Origin: Methyloceanibacter stevinii
Lineage (GTDB): Bacteria > Pseudomonadota > Alphaproteobacteria > Rhizobiales > Methyloligellaceae
Length of the DNA stretch: 64,000 nt
Reading direction: 5' to 3'
Assembly: GCF_001723355.1 (NCBI RefSeq)
Contig: NZ_LPWE01000013.1
Location: 310,001-374,000 of the forward strand
Under the pieces are notes generated by a model. That model saw only the letters and a program-made list of their open reading frames with translations. It was not told where the DNA came from and ran no database searches. This document shows, piece by piece, positions 33,651-42,634 of this stretch (position 1 is the stretch's first letter; the number at the start of each line of letters is the position of its first letter). A program made the translations under genes and the position numbers.

Positions 33651-36600
33651 GAGGGTTGAGCATGTCTGGTCCGTAGCCGTTCGACCAGCACGTAGAAGAC
33701 CGGGACCACGAACAGGCTCAGGATGGTCGCGGCGAACATGCCGCCGAACACCGCCGTGCCGAGCGAGTGCCGCGCGCTCGATCCCGCACCCGTACTGAAC
33801 ACCAGGGGCGTCACGCCGAGGATGAAGGCGAACGCGGTCATCAGGATCGGCCGCAACCGGATCCGTGCCGCTTCGATTGCAGCCTCCTTCGATGGATAGC
33901 CTTCGGCGCGGCGGCGGCGGGCGAACTCGACGATAAGAATGGCGTTCTTGCTCGCCAAGCCGATGAGCATGATGAGACCGATCTGGCAGTAAAGGTCGTT
34001 GCTCAATCCGCGTAAGGCCTGTGCGCCGAGAGCGCCCAGCATAGCGAGCGGTACCGCGAGGATCACGACGAACGGCATGGACCAGCTCTCGTACTGCGCG
34101 GCGAGGCACAGGAAGACCATGAGAAGGGCCAGGACGAAGATGTACGGCAGCACGTTCCCGGCTTTGATTTCCTGATAGGCGTTGCCGGTCCACTCATAGC
34201 CCATGGTGTTCGGCAGGACGTCCGCCGCCACGGCTTCCATGGCCTGGATGGCTTGATTAGAGCTGTAGCCGGGCGCCTGCGATCCGTTGATCGGCGCCGA
34301 CCTGAAGAGGTTGTAGTGGCTGATATTGCGGGCGCTGACCTCCGCGTTCAGGGTGACAAGCCCGTTCAAGGGGATCATGTCGCCTTTGTCGTTTCTCACA
34401 TAAATCTTCGAAACGTCCGTGGTCAGCGCGCGGGCATCCTTCTCCGCCTGCAGATAGACGCGGTAGACGCGGCCGAATTTGTTGAAGTCGTTCACGTAGT
34501 AGCCGCCGAGATAGACCTGCAGCGCCGTGAAGACCTCATTGAGGGAGACGCCTTGGCTGAGAACCTTGTTGCGGTCGACGTCGATCCGGTAACCGGGAGT
34601 CCGCGCGGAGAACGTCGTGAACAAGCCCTGGAGTTCGGGGCGCTTTGACGCCTCAGCGATGAAGGCCTGGGTCACGCTCTCAAGTTCGGTCAACGTACCG
34701 CCGCCATAGTCCTGGAGTTCGAACTGGAATCCCCCCGTCGCGCTGAGCCCCGGGATTGACGGCGGATTGACCGCGTCGACCTCCGCTTCGGCAAACGTAG
34801 CGAACTTGGCATTCAGTGTCGGAAGGATGTGCGTCAGGAGCTGCTCGTCGGCGGCTTTGCGCTCGTCCCAGGGTTTGAGGATGGCGAACAGCGATGCCGT
34901 GTTGGGCGCCGAGTTCGAGTTGAGCAGGCTGAAGCCGCCAAACGCAATCACATGCGACACCCCCGGCGTCGCCATCAGGTCTTTCTCGACCTGCTCCATG
35001 ACCTTTTGTGTGCGCTGGAGCGAGGTTCCTTCGGGCGTTTGCAGGAGCACGATGAAGTAGCCTTGATCCTCCGGCGGGACGAAGCCCGTCGGCACCGTCT
35101 TGAAGAGATAGCCCGTGACAAGCAGGGCCACGAGGAACAAGACGACCACCACCACCCAGCCCTTGATCAGGATCCCGACGAGCCGCTCGTAGCCCTCGTT
35201 GAGCCGCGTAAAGCCCTTGTCGAACCACGCAAACAGCTTGTGTTTCTTCTTGGCCTCGTTTTTGAGCAGCACGGCACAAAGCGCGGGACTCAAGGTCAGC
35301 GAGTTGAACGCAGAGATCGCGACGGCGAAAGCGATCGTCAGGGCGAACTGCTTGTAGAGCCCGCCCGTGATCCCCGGTGTGAAAGCAACGGGGACAAAGA
35401 CGGCCATGAGAACCAGCGACGTTGCGACGATGGGCCCCGTGACCTGTTTCATGGCCTCGTTGGCGGCCTGATGGACCTCCATGGTCTTGCTCTCGAGGTT
35501 TCGCGCGACGTTCTCGACGACGACGATGGCGTCGTCGACGACCAGACCGACCGCAAGCACCATGCCGAACAGCGTCAGCGTGTTGATCGAGAAACCGACA
35601 GCAAGGAGCGCGGCGAGTGTTCCTATGAGGCACACCGGGATCGTCACGACCGGAATAAGCGTGGTGCGAAGCCCGTGCAGGAACATGAAGATGACGAAGA
35701 CGACCAGGGCGATGGCAAAGCCGAGCGTCGTCAGCACTTCCTTGATCGACGCCCGGATGAAGCGGGTCGTGTCGTAGATGATCTCATACTCGAGGCCTTC
35801 GGGAAACCGCTCGGACAGCCGCGCCATCTCCGCCTCGACCTCATCCGCAAGGTCTATGGCATTGGCGTCGGGAAGCTGGAAGATCCCGAAGGGCAGGGCG
35901 GGCTGGCCGTCGACATTGGCCGTCTCGTCGTAGACTTCGGTGCCCAGTTCCACTCGGCCGATGTCCTTGATCCGCACGATGCGTCCGTCGGACTCGGCGC
36001 GGACGATGATGTCGCCGAACTCTTCGGCCGTCTGCAGTCGTCCCAGCGTCGACAAGGTGAACTGGAACACCTGTCCCTCCGGGGCCGGCTGTTGCCCGAG
36101 GGCGCCGGCGGCCACAACCTGGTTCTGGTCGGAAACGGCCTTGGTTACGTCCTCGGCGGTCACGCCGAGGCTCGCCATCTTCTGGGGATCGAGCCAGATG
36201 CGCATGGCGAATGTGCGCTCGCCGAACATCTGCACCTCGCCGACGCCGGGAATGCGTTTCATGACGTCGAGGATGTGGATCGTGATGTAGTTGCTGATGA
36301 ACAGCGTGTCGTAGCGGTCGTCGGGCGAATACAGGTTCGGCGCGAGCGTGATGTCGCTCGACTGCTTCGTCACGGTGACGCCGGCCTGGACGACTTCGTC
36401 GGGCAGTTGGGACGATGCGATTTCGACGTTGTTCTGAACATCGACCGCGGCGATATCGAGATCGTACCCGGTCTCGAACGTGACCGTGATCGTCGACGTG
36501 CCGTCATCGGAACTGACCGAAGACATATAGACCATGCCTTCGACACCGTTGATCTGTTCTTCGAGAGGCGTGGTGACGCTGTCCTCGACCGCGCGGGCGT

Positions 36601-36763
36601 TGGCGCCCGTGAACATCGCGGACACCACGACCGTGGGCGGCGCGATGGGGGGATATTGGCCGATTGGCAGGAATGGCATGGAAACGGCGCCCAGCACGAC
36701 GATCACGATCGCAAGGACAGTCGCAAAGATCGGCCGGCTGATGAAAAACGCGCTCAAGACCAT
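33632..36763 (-). CDS. RND multidrug efflux pump, inner-membrane permease (AcrB/HAE1 type)
   Basis: The protein has 1043 residues, the normal AcrB length, with twelve predicted membrane helices and two large periplasmic loops. Landmarks: FISRPIFATVLAIVIVVLGA at the start, PLEEQINGVEGMVYM, the proton-relay aspartates in GLVVDDAIVVVENVARN, PTGFVPPEDQGYF at the start of the second half, and LIGLASKNAILIVEFA with the lysine of helix 10. It exports hydrophobic compounds using the proton gradient. It is convergent with its likely adaptor. The tolC gene at 39.6 kb could supply the outer-membrane channel. Confidence 0.96.
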   Translation of the reverse strand: MVLSAFFISRPIFATVLAIVIVVLGAVSMPFLPIGQYPPIAPPTVVVSAMFTGANARAVEDSVTTPLEEQINGVEGMVYMSSVSSDDGTSTITVTFETGYDLDIAAVDVQNNVEIASSQLPDEVVQAGVTVTKQSSDITLAPNLYSPDDRYDTLFISNYITIHILDVMKRIPGVGEVQMFGERTFAMRIWLDPQKMASLGVTAEDVTKAVSDQNQVVAAGALGQQPAPEGQVFQFTLSTLGRLQTAEEFGDIIVRAESDGRIVRIKDIGRVELGTEVYDETANVDGQPALPFGIFQLPDANAIDLADEVEAEMARLSERFPEGLEYEIIYDTTRFIRASIKEVLTTLGFAIALVVFVIFMFLHGLRTTLIPVVTIPVCLIGTLAALLAVGFSINTLTLFGMVLAVGLVVDDAIVVVENVARNLESKTMEVHQAANEAMKQVTGPIVATSLVLMAVFVPVAFTPGITGGLYKQFALTIAFAVAISAFNSLTLSPALCAVLLKNEAKKKHKLFAWFDKGFTRLNEGYERLVGILIKGWVVVVVLFLVALLVTGYLFKTVPTGFVPPEDQGYFIVLLQTPEGTSLQRTQKVMEQVEKDLMATPGVSHVIAFGGFSLLNSNSAPNTASLFAILKPWDERKAADEQLLTHILPTLNAKFATFAEAEVDAVNPPSIPGLSATGGFQFELQDYGGGTLTELESVTQAFIAEASKRPELQGLFTTFSARTPGYRIDVDRNKVLSQGVSLNEVFTALQVYLGGYYVNDFNKFGRVYRVYLQAEKDARALTTDVSKIYVRNDKGDMIPLNGLVTLNAEVSARNISHYNLFRSAPINGSQAPGYSSNQAIQAMEAVAADVLPNTMGYEWTGNAYQEIKAGNVLPYIFVLALLMVFLCLAAQYESWSMPFVVILAVPLAMLGALGAQALRGLSNDLYCQIGLIMLIGLASKNAILIVEFARRRRAEGYPSKEAAIEAARIRLRPILMTAFAFILGVTPLVFSTGAGSSARHSLGTAVFGGMFAATILSLFVVPVFYVLVERLRTRHAQPSQPSEA

Positions 36764-36889
36764 GCTCCCCCGGCGCGCCGTCGGGCTGCGCCGTCACGCA
36801 CCGTGGCCAACGCATGGCCTGAAGTGATCGCCCCACGCGACCATAACGTGATGGGCGCGGGTTATCAGATGAAAAAGTCGGAAGGTAGG

Positions 36890-37030
36890 ATGATATTCTC
36901 TGCCCAGAGTCGACTTGCTGCCAAGGGTCTGCTTGTGGCGGCTATTGTCGCGTCGGGAGCAGCATGCGCGCACCACGCCGAACATCGGCCGCATCGGAGA
37001 CGACGGCATCGAGTTGCCGGCCACTGCTGA
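36890..37030 (+). CDS. Possible small exported histidine/arginine-rich peptide
   Basis: A 46-codon frame starts at an ATG with AAGGTAGG directly upstream. It reads a short basic start, a hydrophobic run GLLVAAIVASGAAC (signal or weak lipobox) and a tail rich in histidine and arginine. Another start at 36869 is in frame. A neighbouring frame after the cysteine (TTPNIGRIGDDGIELPATAD) looks more protein-like, so an indel may have scrambled the true C-terminus. It is divergent from the RND pump gene. No family is recognised, and it may not be a gene. Confidence 0.3.
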   Translation: MIFSAQSRLAAKGLLVAAIVASGAACAHHAEHRPHRRRRHRVAGHC

Positions 37031-37076
37031 TGCATTGGACATGCCCGAGGCACGTCAGGGTCAATCGGCCAGACCT

Positions 37077-38345
37077 CTAGAGGTCACGTTCGGCTTGGGT
37101 ATTCTCTTGAAGTTCAAAGATCGGCTGCGTGCCGTGCCCGATTGGCGGAAGTGGCGCGAAAGTAGCGCGCTCTTCGTCTGCAACAGGCTCCAAGATCCGA
37201 ACTCGGATTACGGCGAATACAGCCAGAACGATGTGGATGGCTGCAGTAAACACAAATAGCGCCGCAATTCCTGCTTTCGAGATGAGGACTCCAGCGAACA
37301 GAGGACCGGCGGCCGCGCCGATGCCGAAAGCCATGAGCAGGCGACTACTCACCTTGACGAAATTCCCTGGATCGGCCCTGTCATTCACGTGGGCCGTACA
37401 AAGTGGATAGACGGTAAGAGCCGCCGCTCCCCAGACGGCGCCAACACCGATGAGCATGGCATCCAACGGTCCGCGATAGAGTAAAAACAACGACGCGGTC
37501 GCTGCGGAGACCAAAGACACTCCGGCGATCACCCAGCGCCGATCTAAGTGATCCGAGAGTGTGCCTATTGGCCACTGACTCAACGCACCGCCAAGAACGG
37601 CAGCAGACATGAACAGACTGACTCCCAGGCTCGAGTCGCTCCGCGCCTGCGCGAATACCGGCCCGAACGTCCAGAAGGCGCCGTTGGCAAGACCGGCAGC
37701 AAGACAGCCAACCAGACCAACCGGAGCCGTGCGGTAAAGCTTGACGAGATGTACGCCCGCTGGCGCGGGAACCGTAGGGACCGCGCCGGTCGTCAGGGCC
37801 ACGGGCACGAGTGAAACCGAGATCGCAATCGACGCCAGGGCGAAAAGAGAAAACGCGGTGGGCGAGTCCACGGAAAATAGAAGGTTCCCGCCGACTATGC
37901 CGAACCAGCCCGCAACCATGTAGAGACCGAAGACCCGCCCGCGTGTCTCTGAACCGACCTGATCGTTCAACCAGCTCTCCACGACCATGAAGAGTCCGGC
38001 AAAGCAGAAGCCGACGACGGCTCGTAAGATCAGCCAGGTCAAAGGTGTGACGGCCAGAACGAAGACAAGTGTTCCGCTCGCGGCTATCGCGGCGACGGCG
38101 GCGAACGAGCGAATATGTCCGACGCGGGATATCAAAGCCGGCAGGAGCAGGCAGCCGGCGATGAAACCCACGTAGTAAAGCGTGCCCAGCCCTCCGATCA
38201 GGGTGACCGAGAACCCCGCCAATTCTCCACCGATGGGTATCAGGATGTTGAGCAAGCCGCTGCCGAGGGACAACAAGACAGTGGCCAGCAGCAGATAGTG
38301 CAACGAGGCGCTTGAAGTGTCTGCGCCGGCTCGTTCGTCATGCAT
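37077..38345 (-). CDS. MFS transporter, YcaD-like
   Basis: This 422-residue major facilitator has twelve hydrophobic segments. It begins after a 17-residue polar start with LLLATVLLSLGSGLLNILIP. Family features are LGTLYYVGFIAGCLLLPALISRVGHIRSF (the loop 2-3 region), GFCFAGLFMVVESWLND in helix 5, and QWPIGTLSDHLDRRWVIAG between helices 8 and 9. The order of features resembles the YcaD/sugar-efflux-like group, but the substrate cannot be read from sequence. It stands alone between the RND pump locus and tRNA-Asn. Confidence 0.88.
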   Translation of the reverse strand: MHDERAGADTSSASLHYLLLATVLLSLGSGLLNILIPIGGELAGFSVTLIGGLGTLYYVGFIAGCLLLPALISRVGHIRSFAAVAAIAASGTLVFVLAVTPLTWLILRAVVGFCFAGLFMVVESWLNDQVGSETRGRVFGLYMVAGWFGIVGGNLLFSVDSPTAFSLFALASIAISVSLVPVALTTGAVPTVPAPAGVHLVKLYRTAPVGLVGCLAAGLANGAFWTFGPVFAQARSDSSLGVSLFMSAAVLGGALSQWPIGTLSDHLDRRWVIAGVSLVSAATASLFLLYRGPLDAMLIGVGAVWGAAALTVYPLCTAHVNDRADPGNFVKVSSRLLMAFGIGAAAGPLFAGVLISKAGIAALFVFTAAIHIVLAVFAVIRVRILEPVADEERATFAPLPPIGHGTQPIFELQENTQAERDL

Positions 38346-38595
38346 GTGTGATCACAGTTTCTACGGGATGCGCAGCGCGTTCCTGGCGATGGCGGCAATG
38401 AGGAAGCCTGGCTCCATGCTCTCCAGACTGCCTCTCGGTGCCACATATGCGTCGCCAAGAAAAGGAATTCGTCTCCGACTTTTTTGCTTGCAGGCCCACC
38501 CGCACGCACGGTCCCGGAGCCGCACACTGTTCGCACCGGGGCCATGCATCGCGGCGTTGCCGAACGGTGCGAGAGGCGAATCTTTTGGAGTGAGG

Positions 38596-38671
38596 TGGCT
38601 CCCCGGGCCGGACTCGAACCAGCGACCCAGCGGTTAACAGCCGCTTGCTCTACCAACTGAGCTACCGGGGA
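38596..38671 (-). tRNA. tRNA-Asn (GUU)
   Basis: Read leftwards, the 76 bases fold as a cloverleaf: acceptor stem TCCCCGG with CCGGGGA, D-arm AGCTCAGTTGGTAGAGC, anticodon loop CTGTTAA with anticodon GTT, T-arm GGTTCGAGTCC, and an encoded CCA end. No integrase or direct repeat is seen nearby. Confidence 0.96.
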
Positions 38672-38897
38672 TCAGGGCAGGGCGGTCAGTCTCGCGCCGT
38701 GCCGAAGCGCTAGATAGCAAAACGATGACGTGCTTTCCAGCGCTTTACGCGCCAGCGACAAACGGACCTTGGTGATAGTTGCCGCGCGCGCCGGGAGGTC
38801 TTATCTCCGGCATCGGCCCGGTTCAAGTCGAATTGGGCAATTTCTCAACCAGGCGGCTGGGCTCGCACGCTCCGCCAAGGAACCGGCACGTCAAAGC

Positions 38898-39155
38898 ATG
38901 GCCCCCAAAGTCCGCATTTTCGACCATCACATTCATCTGCCGAAATCCAAGCCCATGCGAATCGGATTGGGGACGATTCTCGTTGGCGGCGGCCTTTTGG
39001 GCTTCCTGCCTGTCCTCGGCTTCTGGATGATTCCCTTGGGGTTCCTGGTTCTGTCCGTGGATCTACCGGCCGTGCGCCGGTGGCGGCGTCAGCTCACGGT
39101 GTGGTGGAGCCGGCGCAAGGACGAGAAGCAAAATGTCGATGGAACAAAACCTTAG
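38898..39155 (+). CDS. Small membrane protein, PGPGW-like
   Basis: This 85-residue protein has a cationic start (MAPKVRIFDHHIHLPKSKPM), one long or two short membrane segments (IGLGTILVGGGLLGFLPVLG, then FWMIPLGFLVLSVDLP) and a basic tail with RRWRRQLTVWW. The sequence LGFWMIPLGFLVLSVDLP resembles the PGPGW-type transmembrane family, of unknown function. The open frame extends upstream to 38730, but the ATG at 38898 gives a compact protein. It lies between two tRNA genes on the opposite strand. Confidence 0.7.
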   Translation: MAPKVRIFDHHIHLPKSKPMRIGLGTILVGGGLLGFLPVLGFWMIPLGFLVLSVDLPAVRRWRRQLTVWWSRRKDEKQNVDGTKP

Positions 39156-39176
39156 GCACTAGCGCCCGCAGGTTGT

Positions 39177-39250
39177 TGGAGGCCACGCCCGGAATCGAAC
39201 CGGGGTATACGGATTTGCAGTCCGCTGCGTCACCACTCCGCCACGTGGCC
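39177..39250 (-). tRNA. tRNA-Cys (GCA)
   Basis: The 74 bases fold as a cloverleaf when read leftwards: acceptor GGCCACG with CGTGGCC, D-arm GGCGGAGTGGTGACGC, anticodon loop with GCA (CTGCAAA), T-arm CCGGTTCGATTCCGG, and an encoded CCA. Confidence 0.96.
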
Positions 39251-39624
39251 ATCGGGCTGGACTTTCTAGCGAAGTTATCGCGCGTGTCCAGCAACTCTTT
39301 GGTTTGGAATACAACCCCACAGCTTAATCGGAAGTAACGGCCCATGGGGCGCCGCGGTGATAGAAAACGCGCGCCTGTGCCGGGTCAAGTGCGCTATGCA
39401 GCGGATGATGGCTCGCACGCCGTCGTCGGGCGGCGAATCATGGACAAAAAATGTCGGCCTGCGCGGCGTATGGCCACTGTTGCGTCGATCCCACAGTGCA
39501 TTGAGTTTTTTGGGGAAATGGGATGAGTCGAGCCCTTCCTGGGTATCTTTTGCCGGTTGGGTTGCTGTAGTGTGGGGCAGGTCAGCGGTCGGGGCTTCGT
39601 TGACCATTGGGAGCAGGACAAAGC
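39251..39624. other. Intergenic stretch between tRNA-Cys and tolC
   Basis: No credible gene is seen in these 374 bases. They must contain the tolC promoter. A T6 run at 39509-39514 and scattered AT-rich parts are present, but no convincing -35/-10 pair, terminator or repeat could be assigned by eye. Confidence 0.4.
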
Positions 39625-41088
39625 GTGTTTGGTTTGCAGGGCAGGTGGCAGTCGTTACGCTGCGCGGCACGGTCGTCGCGTCATGGCGTCTTTGCGCTCA
39701 GCGTTTGGCTTGTCGTCGGCTTGCTATCGACGCCCGCCGCCGCCGAGTCATTGGAACAGGCGCTTGCCGACGCCTATCTTCTCAATCCGGTGCTAAATGC
39801 CGAACGTGCGCGGTTACGCGCGATCGATGAGCAAGTTGCACTGGCCAAGTCCGGTCTGCGTCCGACGATCACCGGTTCCGGATCGACCGCTTACAACAAC
39901 CAGAACAGCAATCTGAGGGGCAGGGCGAACGTACTCTCCTCCTTCGGCGGAGGCATTGGGTCGAGCGGCGTGACGCATCCTCATGGCTACGCCCTGACGC
40001 TCTCGCAGCTGCTGTTCGGCGGCTTTCAGAATTTGAACGCCATCCGCGAGGCCAAGTCCCTCGTGCAGGCGCAGCGGGAGACCCTTCGCCAGGTCGAGCA
40101 AACGGTGCTCCTCGACGCCGCGACTGCCTATGTGAACGTGGTTCGCGACCAGGCGGTGGTGCGCCTTCGCGAGAACGACGTGCGCGTGCTGACCGAGCAG
40201 TTGAAGGCGACGCGCGACCGATTTGATGTGGGCGAGGTCACGAGGACCGATGTGGCCCAAGCCGAAGCACGGCGGTCTGAAGCGTTGGCGACTTTGGCAT
40301 CCGCTCAGGCCAACCTGAAGATCAGCCGGGCGACGTACGAGCAGGTGATCGGTCATCCGCCGGGCACCCTGATGGCGCCGCCGTCGATCCGTCATCTGCT
40401 TCCGAACTCGCTCGATGAAGCCATGACCCTCGGAGACGGTGAAAATCCGGTCATCCTGACGGCCGTGTACAACGAAGAGTCATCGCTCTTCGCCGTCGAG
40501 CGGATCATGGGTGAATTGCTTCCCTCAGTCTCTCTCGAGGCCCAATACGAGAAGGCGTTCGACCAGAGCAGCACGATCAGCGATATCGAGACCACGTCCG
40601 TCACCGGGCGCCTCAGCGTCCCGCTCTATCAGGGCGGCGGCGTCTCGGCCCGAGTGCGCCAGGCGAAAGAGACCAACAACCAGTTGAAGCGCGAGGTCGA
40701 GAATGCGCGCCTTAGCGTCCATGCGGACGTCATCTCCAACTGGGGTATTCTGCAGTCGTCGGGGCCGGCGATCCGTTCCGCCGAGGCCGCCGTTGGTGCC
40801 AACAAGATCGCCCTTACGGGCGTTCGCGAGGAAGAAAAGGTCGGCCAGCGCACCACGCTGGATGTCTTGGACGCCCAGCGGGAACTCCTCAACTCCCAGA
40901 TCGGCCTTGTTTCGGCGCTCCGCGACCGCGTTGTTGCCGAGTATTCGCTGTATAGCGCAATCGGCCGGATGGATGCCCAAACACTGGGACTTTCAGTGCC
41001 TTACTACGATCCGTTCGAGCACTACGAGATCATCAAGAATAAGCTCTGGGGCCTGGCGCCGCCCGAGCCGCCACTGGCCGATAACTGA
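39625..41088 (+). CDS. tolC: TolC-type outer-membrane efflux channel
   Basis: TolC forms the outer-membrane and periplasmic tunnel for RND and type I export. The protein has about 487 residues with a signal peptide (WLVVGLLSTPAAAES) and then two long repeats of helices and strands: ESLEQALADAYLLNPVLNAER, ALTLSQLLFGGFQN, LLDAATAYVNVVRDQAVV in the first, and LSVPLYQGGGVSARVRQAK, GQRTTLDVLDAQRELLNSQ and VVAEYSLYSAIGRM in the second. A GTG at 39625 with AGGA upstream is the best start; a TTG at 39607 is in frame. The order tolC-popZ-valS is characteristic of Alphaproteobacteria. Confidence 0.93.
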   Translation: MFGLQGRWQSLRCAARSSRHGVFALSVWLVVGLLSTPAAAESLEQALADAYLLNPVLNAERARLRAIDEQVALAKSGLRPTITGSGSTAYNNQNSNLRGRANVLSSFGGGIGSSGVTHPHGYALTLSQLLFGGFQNLNAIREAKSLVQAQRETLRQVEQTVLLDAATAYVNVVRDQAVVRLRENDVRVLTEQLKATRDRFDVGEVTRTDVAQAEARRSEALATLASAQANLKISRATYEQVIGHPPGTLMAPPSIRHLLPNSLDEAMTLGDGENPVILTAVYNEESSLFAVERIMGELLPSVSLEAQYEKAFDQSSTISDIETTSVTGRLSVPLYQGGGVSARVRQAKETNNQLKREVENARLSVHADVISNWGILQSSGPAIRSAEAAVGANKIALTGVREEEKVGQRTTLDVLDAQRELLNSQIGLVSALRDRVVAEYSLYSAIGRMDAQTLGLSVPYYDPFEHYEIIKNKLWGLAPPEPPLADN

Positions 41089-41241
41089 ACAAATCCCCAG
41101 CCCCAACGTTAACTATAGACCTCAATGTCCGTGCCAACCGAAGACGTGGCCGTTAGCATTGTGTTAAGTTATTGATTGGGATTGGCCCTGGTGGATTTCC
41201 GCCGGGCAGTATCAGTTTGAGAGGCGGCAAGGGATTAAGTA

Positions 41242-42476
41242 ATGAGCAGCACCGAGCGCGCTCCTGAACCGACGATGGAAGACATTCTTGCTTCCATCCG
41301 CCGGATCATCACCGACGATGACACAGGCAAGGCTCCGGCCGATAAGGCCGCTGCCCAGTCCGAAGACGAGGGGCTTGAGGGCGAAGCCGACAACCAGATC
41401 ATCGACGACATCGCCCGTGTTCTGACTTCCGGCGGCGACGCACCGGCCAATGAAGACGAGGAGATCATGGATCTCACCGGCGAACTGGGCGGTCTGGAGC
41501 TTGTCGAGGAGGAGCCCGAAGAGCTTCCTGAGGCAGTCGAAGTGGTCGATACGACACCCGAGTTCGTGGATTCGATCGAGGACACCGAGGAACTCCTGGC
41601 GCTGGACGATGCCCAGGGTGACGTTCTCGAGCCCGATCTCCTCGAGCCCGATGTGCCTGAAGCGGCCGTCGAGATTGTCGAGACGGTAGAGGTATTCGAA
41701 ACGGTCGAAATTGCCGAGTTGGCCGAGCCCGAGGAAATGGAGCTTCCGGTGGAGGAGACGGCTGCGCCCGAGATGCCACCGATGGCGCCGCCACCGCTCC
41801 CGGAGCCTGTTGCCGAAGCAGCCCCCGAGGCCCCCAAATTGTCGGCCAGCGAGGAGCCGCAACCGCGCTTGAGCGCGCCATTGCGGCACTCAAGGCCGGA
41901 CAGTCACCGACGCCGGCCCCGGCGCCCATGCCGAGTTTCACTGCCCCGGCGCCAGCCGAACCGGAAGCCGAAGAGCCGACGACCGGCGTTATCCCGCTTC
42001 CCACCGAGATTCCGATGGCCGTTCCGATGGAAACGCCGGAACCGGAGACGGAGACGCACCTCGATCCCGACGTTGATTCCGTTTTGGAAATGGCGGAGGA
42101 CGCGGCCGAGGAGGAACTGCCTGCCGAGGACGAGTTTGTCCTGATGGACGCCGAATCCGAGGTCACGATGGTTCTCGAAGAGGCAGAGCCCGAGCAGGAG
42201 ACGGAGAGTGCGCCGTTCTGGCCGCCTCAGGATGCTGAGCCGGCAGAGCCAGCTCCGGCGCCGGTCTTCGCGCCAACAGTCGCCGAGGTTGTGCAGGAAA
42301 CTGTCGCGGTCGCCACCAACGGCGCCGTCCCGCACGAGACGCCTGGGGGCAAGTCGTTGGAGGACAGCATCAAAGAGATGCTTCGTCCGATGCTGCGCGA
42401 GTGGCTCAACGAGAACATGCCGCGCATGATCCGTGAGGAACTGGACTCGGACGCGCTGCAACGCGGACAGGACTGA
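41242..42476 (+). CDS. popZ: PopZ-like polar organising protein (DUF2497), one frame break
   Basis: PopZ assembles a polar matrix that anchors chromosome origins and signalling proteins. The N-terminal helix MEDILASIRRIITDDDTG and the C-terminal block SLEDSIKEMLRPMLREWLNENMPRMIREEL (about the last 45 residues) are the two conserved ends of the family. Between them lies a long acidic, proline-rich linker, here unusually long. The frame breaks near 41857: one added base joins ASEEP to ATALERAIAALKAGQ, and reading then continues to 42476 for about 411 residues. It is located between tolC and valS, as in related genomes. Confidence 0.88.
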
Positions 42477-42634
42477 TCCGCGTCCAAACCTGGGCAGACC
42501 GTCGCGTCGGCACAGACGATCATTGACAGCATGGAAGCAGCGGTCGTAGGACCCGCAGGCGCAGTTTTTCGCCCGGTACCACGGTGCCGGGCGGTTCTTT
42601 AGAACCTTACGTAGCCAGGCGTCCACGACCATCC

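Noticed and set aside
34829-37030. A 733-codon open frame on the plus strand opposite the RND pump gene
   Set aside because: It is antisense to a full-length, motif-complete AcrB-type gene. Its product is charged, without any family pattern, as expected for a GC-rich shadow frame.
38596-39250. tRNA-Asn and tRNA-Cys as possible integration sites
   Set aside because: No integrase, no direct repeat of a tRNA end and no shift in base composition were seen around them.
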